From: JBBRLA01 sp038231615
GTDB lineage: Bacteria > Myxococcota_A > Polyangia > Palsa-1104 > JAEUJZ01
Length of the DNA: 23,484 nucleotides
Direction of reading: 5' to 3'
Assembly (NCBI GenBank): GCA_038231615.1
Contig: JBBRLA010000038.1
Span: 1 to 23,484 of the forward strand
Shown here: piece after piece, positions 20,513 through 23,484 of the stretch
Numbering within the stretch: the stretch's first letter is position 1
Layout of the letters: each line of letters opens with the position of its first letter
The notes under the pieces: model-generated
The model's database searches: none
What the model saw: only the letters and a program-made list of their open reading frames with translations
What the model was told of the DNA's origin: nothing
Made by a program: the position numbers and the translations under genes

Positions 20513-21724
20513 TTGGCCGACAACGACAAGAAAGGTCCCCGGGACATCAGCGACCTCAAGGCACGTCTTGGGCTGAAGAAGCAAGGCGGCGCCGCTCCCG
20601 GTCCTGTCCCCGCACCGGTGCCCCACGCATCCGGCGGGTTCCCGGCGGCTCTCCCACGACCGGCGCAGGCCCCCTTGCATGCCGCTCTCAGTGGAATTCC
20701 CGCGCCTTCGGCGGTGCCCCCTCCACCCGGGTTTCCCCGGCCGCAAGAGGCCGCCCCACCGCCGGACCCACGCCGCGACCCCTTTGCCGCGCAGCAGGCC
20801 GCGGTGGCGGCGAACCTGGCGGCGTTCTACGGGGGCGGCGGTGCCCTGCCCGGCGACGCCAACGCGGTCCAGGGGGAGCAGCTTGAGAAGAAGGCCAATC
20901 TGCCGCTGATCCTGGGGGGCATCGGCGCCGCGGTGGTGATGTTCGGCGTGGGCTACGCTGGTCACTCCATCCTCGCCGGCCGCGCCGACTACAACGACAC
21001 CACCGACCAGGCCGCCAAGGTCCGCGACGAGGTGGTCAAGATGCAGAAGTCGGTCAGCGAGGCGCAGGTCCTCTTGCAAGAGGCCAACAAGGAGCGCGGC
21101 GCGGTCAACTTTGGGTCGATCAAGAAGATCAAGGACCTGGACAAGGCCGACCCGGACCTCAGCCGGAGCCTGTTTCACACCAATTACTACTCCTTCGATC
21201 CGCCCACCATCCAGCAGCTCTTCAATTACTACAACGACGTCCTGGTGCTGACCCGGCTGATGCAGGAACACACCCAGCGGACACTGAACGACCAGGACGG
21301 GCTGGAGAAGTTCTTCAAGGCGGGCGCCGGCAAGTCGGAGAAGCGTCTGGGGGTGGTTTTGGATTACAGCCAGAAGACGCCGTTCTCTCAGGTGGTGGAG
21401 CTGACCAGCGCGCCCTTCTGTCCAGATCCCAAACAGACCGACTGCCAACCCGCCGAGATGAAGATCCGCTTCCGCGCCACCACGGGCGGAGGCTCGTCGG
21501 AACGACCGCTGAAGGGCCGGCCCCAGGAGGCCGTGTTCCCCATGACCCCCACCGAGCTGCAGCAGCAGCTTCTGACCGGCGACCCGAACATGCTGGCCTA
21601 CGAGGGCTACATCCGCCGCACCAAGGCCATCTCGGAGACCCTGATCCGCATCAAGGAAGAGGAGAAGGTGCTTGTCGGCTCGCTGGAAAAGCGCGCCAAG
21701 GAAGCCAAGCTCTTCACTCTCTGA
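20513..21724 (+). CDS. Single-span membrane protein with coiled coil, unknown function
   Basis: The 403-residue protein starts MADNDKKGPRDISDLKARLG; I recall this kind of Asp-Ile-Ser-Asp-Leu-Lys start from myxobacterial proteins, but not a function. A Pro/Ala-rich disordered region (28-95) follows, then one membrane span (129-151), a coiled coil (about 160-196) and a mixed domain (200-403) with two cysteines that could form a disulfide (SAPFCPDP and TDCQPAEM). The N-terminal part is probably cytoplasmic and the rest periplasmic. The start is TTG at 20513: GGAGGAGG (20502-20509) lies directly upstream. A GTG at 20492 in the same frame would absorb that site into the coding sequence. A sigma-70 promoter lies about 100 bases upstream. 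It may be a structural or scaffold protein of the envelope; this is inference. Confidence 0.78.
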   Translation: MADNDKKGPRDISDLKARLGLKKQGGAAPGPVPAPVPHASGGFPAALPRPAQAPLHAALSGIPAPSAVPPPPGFPRPQEAAPPPDPRRDPFAAQQAAVAANLAAFYGGGGALPGDANAVQGEQLEKKANLPLILGGIGAAVVMFGVGYAGHSILAGRADYNDTTDQAAKVRDEVVKMQKSVSEAQVLLQEANKERGAVNFGSIKKIKDLDKADPDLSRSLFHTNYYSFDPPTIQQLFNYYNDVLVLTRLMQEHTQRTLNDQDGLEKFFKAGAGKSEKRLGVVLDYSQKTPFSQVVELTSAPFCPDPKQTDCQPAEMKIRFRATTGGGSSERPLKGRPQEAVFPMTPTELQQQLLTGDPNMLAYEGYIRRTKAISETLIRIKEEEKVLVGSLEKRAKEAKLFTL

Positions 21725-21805
21725 GATTCTCCGCTCCGCTCCACGCCAGCTCAAAACGCCAATGGCGAAAGCCCGGCCGGGGCTTGGTCATGCTAAAACC
21801 CCCCC

Positions 21806-22615
21806 ATGCCTCAGCACGATGCTCCAGCCAGCGGCTCCCAGCGCCAGGAACTGCTCTACGACCCCAACGTCCCCACCCCCAGCCACGCCGAGTACGCCCG
21901 GACGCTGGCCAGCCGCATCGCCGTGGGCAGCCTGTGCACCCTGGCGCTGGACCCGGCCGGCTACCCCTACGGCTCCTTCGTGACCTTCGCTCTTGACGGC
22001 GGCGCGCCGGTATTTCTCATCAGCAGCCTGGCCGAGCATACCCGGAACCTGCTGGCCGACCCGCGGGCCTCGCTCCTCGTGGCGGAACCCGGCCAGGGGG
22101 ACCCGCTGGCCCGGGGCCGGGTCACGCTCCTGGGCCCCTGCACCCGTCTGTCCCCTGGCGAAGCGCAGGACCGCGCCCGCGTCGCGTACCTGAACGCCCA
22201 TCCCGGGGCCGCCTACTACCTGGACTTCGGCGACTTCGCCCTGTTCCGCCTGGAGGTCCAGGCCGTGCGCTACATCGGCGGCTACGGCAGGATGTCGTGG
22301 GTCGGTAAAGATCCGTGGAACGCCGCCACGGCCGACCCCCTTTCGACCCACGTGCCGGCAATCCTTTTGCACATGAACGCCGACCACCCCGACACCTTGG
22401 CCCTGTACTGCCGCGCCCTGACCCGGGCCACCGACACCACCGCCGCGATCATGACTGGCGTGGACCGCTACGGGTTCGAGATCTCGGCCACCACCGCGGC
22501 CGGGCCCCGCCCCATCCGGCTGGCCTTCTCGCGCGCGGTGTCCACACCCGAAGAAGTGCGCGCCGAAATGGTGGCCCTGGCCAGGCACGCGCGGGCCGCA
22601 TCCATCCCGAGTTGA
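21806..22615 (+). CDS. HugZ-like PNPOx-fold protein with DUF2470 domain
   Basis: The 269-residue cytoplasmic protein has an N-terminal split-barrel domain of the pyridoxamine-phosphate-oxidase-like fold (28-165). GSLCTLALDPAGYPYGSFV is the first strands, and RYIGGYGRM near 155-163 lies where HugZ proteins carry their GGFG motif. The C-terminal DUF2470 domain (about 175-262) has its signature HMNADHPDTLALYC (189-202). HugZ and plant relatives bind heme and help release its iron; a flavin role is also possible for this fold. Which ligand is used here cannot be read. The 81-base gap before it holds only an AAGCCC/GGGCTT hairpin without a T-tract. The stop overlaps the ribosome binding site of the next gene, so the two are likely co-expressed. 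Confidence 0.88.
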   Translation: MPQHDAPASGSQRQELLYDPNVPTPSHAEYARTLASRIAVGSLCTLALDPAGYPYGSFVTFALDGGAPVFLISSLAEHTRNLLADPRASLLVAEPGQGDPLARGRVTLLGPCTRLSPGEAQDRARVAYLNAHPGAAYYLDFGDFALFRLEVQAVRYIGGYGRMSWVGKDPWNAATADPLSTHVPAILLHMNADHPDTLALYCRALTRATDTTAAIMTGVDRYGFEISATTAAGPRPIRLAFSRAVSTPEEVRAEMVALARHARAASIPS

Positions 22616-22624
22616 GGTGATGTT

Positions 22625-23484
22625 ATGGCGATGTCCTCCCCTGCCCTGCGGATCGCAAGTTTCGTCGTCTGGGCCTGCGGGTCTTCCGGTTGTGCCCCGG
22701 GCGCCGCGGACAATGGCCCGCCGGTCCCGGACCTGGCACCGCTGGCGGGGACCCGCATCTCCGTCGAACCGAGCGGCCACTACACGATCACCTTCCGCAC
22801 CCCGGACTGGACCTTTGGCGGGGACGTCGGCGGCCCGCTGGAACACCTGGCCACCGGGGCCGGCAGCGATGCGATCGGCCCGTACCACGAGACGACCTTC
22901 GACTTTGCCGGGCCCACCGCCGAGAAAAGGACCGCCGGCATTCGCGCCTACGACGACCAGCCCGTCGTGATCTTCACGCAAACGCAGGCCGCTGCCAGCG
23001 CCAACCAGGCCCCCTTCCCGGTTTTGAGCACCTATCCGCGAGACCTGTACCATCTGTCCTACCGCAGCCTGGAATTCTCCCCGTCCAGCTTCACCGAACT
23101 GGGCGCGGACAGCCCCTGGGTGTTCTTCGACGGCGACGCCAATGCCTTCATCCTGTCGGCGGCGGCGAACTTCATGAACGCGGCCACCACCCTTTCGCCC
23201 GGCGGGGCCATCTCCTGCGGCATCGACCCGGCCATCGCCACCCTGCCCGCGGGTTTTGGGCAAAAAACCGTGCTGGTGGCACGCCCCGGCATCAACCGCG
23301 CCTTCGACACCTGGGGCCGCGCCCTGACCACCCTGTCGGGCAAGAAACGTCCTTCCAGCGACGCCACGGTGGAACTGGCCCGCCTGGGTTACTGGACCGA
23401 CAATGGCGCTACCTACTATTACAACTACGACAAGAACCAGGGCTACCCGGGAACGCTCCTGGCCATCCGCGACGCTTTCCAGCA
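22625..23484 (+). CDS. Exported protein, possibly glycoside-hydrolase-like (5' part; runs off the window)
   Basis: An open frame begins at ATG 22625 and continues to the last base, giving at least 286 residues. GAGGTGA (22614-22620), which overlaps the previous stop, lies four bases before the ATG and fixes the start. The N-terminus is a short signal with cysteines at 18 and 23; SSGC could be a weak lipobox. A beta-rich region follows (YTITFRTPDWTFGGDVGGP). Then comes FDTWGRALTTLSGK and RLGYWTDNGATYYYNY near the window end, a Trp/Tyr-rich stretch resembling the entry to a TIM-barrel glycoside hydrolase of the alpha-galactosidase type. That family call is tentative because the catalytic region lies beyond the window. 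Confidence 0.8.
   Translation, partial: MAMSSPALRIASFVVWACGSSGCAPGAADNGPPVPDLAPLAGTRISVEPSGHYTITFRTPDWTFGGDVGGPLEHLATGAGSDAIGPYHETTFDFAGPTAEKRTAGIRAYDDQPVVIFTQTQAAASANQAPFPVLSTYPRDLYHLSYRSLEFSPSSFTELGADSPWVFFDGDANAFILSAAANFMNAATTLSPGGAISCGIDPAIATLPAGFGQKTVLVARPGINRAFDTWGRALTTLSGKKRPSSDATVELARLGYWTDNGATYYYNYDKNQGYPGTLLAIRDAFQ

Noticed and set aside
20189..21754. 521-codon open frame on the minus strand
   Set aside because: It runs through the promoter region and antisense to the membrane protein gene; no start signal or family features.
21769..21785. Terminator after the single-span membrane protein gene
   Set aside because: AAGCCC/GGGCTT forms a short stem but no T-tract follows.
21788..23263. 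491-codon open frame on the minus strand
   Set aside because: It crosses two convincing plus-strand genes antisense and is Gly/Arg/His-rich.

Overview
The window is a GC-rich (roughly two-thirds G+C by eye) piece of an ordinary-looking bacterial chromosome. The best taxonomic clue is the matrixin-type protease at 8957-9982. It ends in a Gly-Gly-Cys motif, one membrane span and an Arg cluster, i.e. a MYXO-CTERM-type sorting signal. Together with many exported lipoproteins, a type IV-like pilin, a cNMP/DUF1003 protein and an Asp-Ile-Ser-Asp-Leu-Lys N-terminus at 20513, this suggests Myxococcota (former Deltaproteobacteria). This is an inference; no rRNA or marker set is present. I see no CRISPR array, insertion sequence or prophage.

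Layout. 1-76 is the tail of a plus-strand gene, followed by a clear terminator. 159-3258 holds an unknown Cys-rich (zinc-ribbon-like) protein, a small lipoprotein with a possible OB-fold, and a large exported protein with two glycogen-binding-like modules and an esterase-fold domain that has lost its catalytic Ser and His. tRNA-Arg(CCT) follows at 3311-3384. 3479-4938 (minus) carries a pilin-like protein and an exported triple PepSY-like protein with its own terminator. 5163-5825 is a zinc amidase with a TTG start, converging on a Spy/CpxP-like protein (5910-6374, minus) whose promoter resembles a MerR-type promoter. Glutathione reductase (6832-8208) follows. 8322-9982 is an overlapping pair of exported proteins (unknown plus matrixin).

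10001-15924 is a plus-strand run: class I/II aminotransferase, proC, DUF167/YggU, a seven-blade kelch lipoprotein, and a polytopic GT-C-like membrane protein, with overlaps or very short gaps from proC onwards. Then come an exported cyclophilin (minus), a Tat-exported eight-repeat PQQ-like propeller (plus), a cNMP-binding/DUF1003 membrane protein (minus) and a Tyr/Pro-repeat outer-membrane beta-barrel (minus). After a 472-base regulatory gap come a single-span coiled-coil membrane protein, a HugZ-like PNPOx-fold protein and the start of an exported protein running off the window.

How the genes fit together. Most products act in the envelope or outside it. Metabolic genes are few (gor, aminotransferase, proC). 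Two neighbourhoods look like uncharacterised envelope units: the lipoprotein/pseudo-esterase pair (893-3258) and the kelch lipoprotein/GT-C protein pair (12580-15924). All functional calls come from reading motifs by eye; no database search was run.
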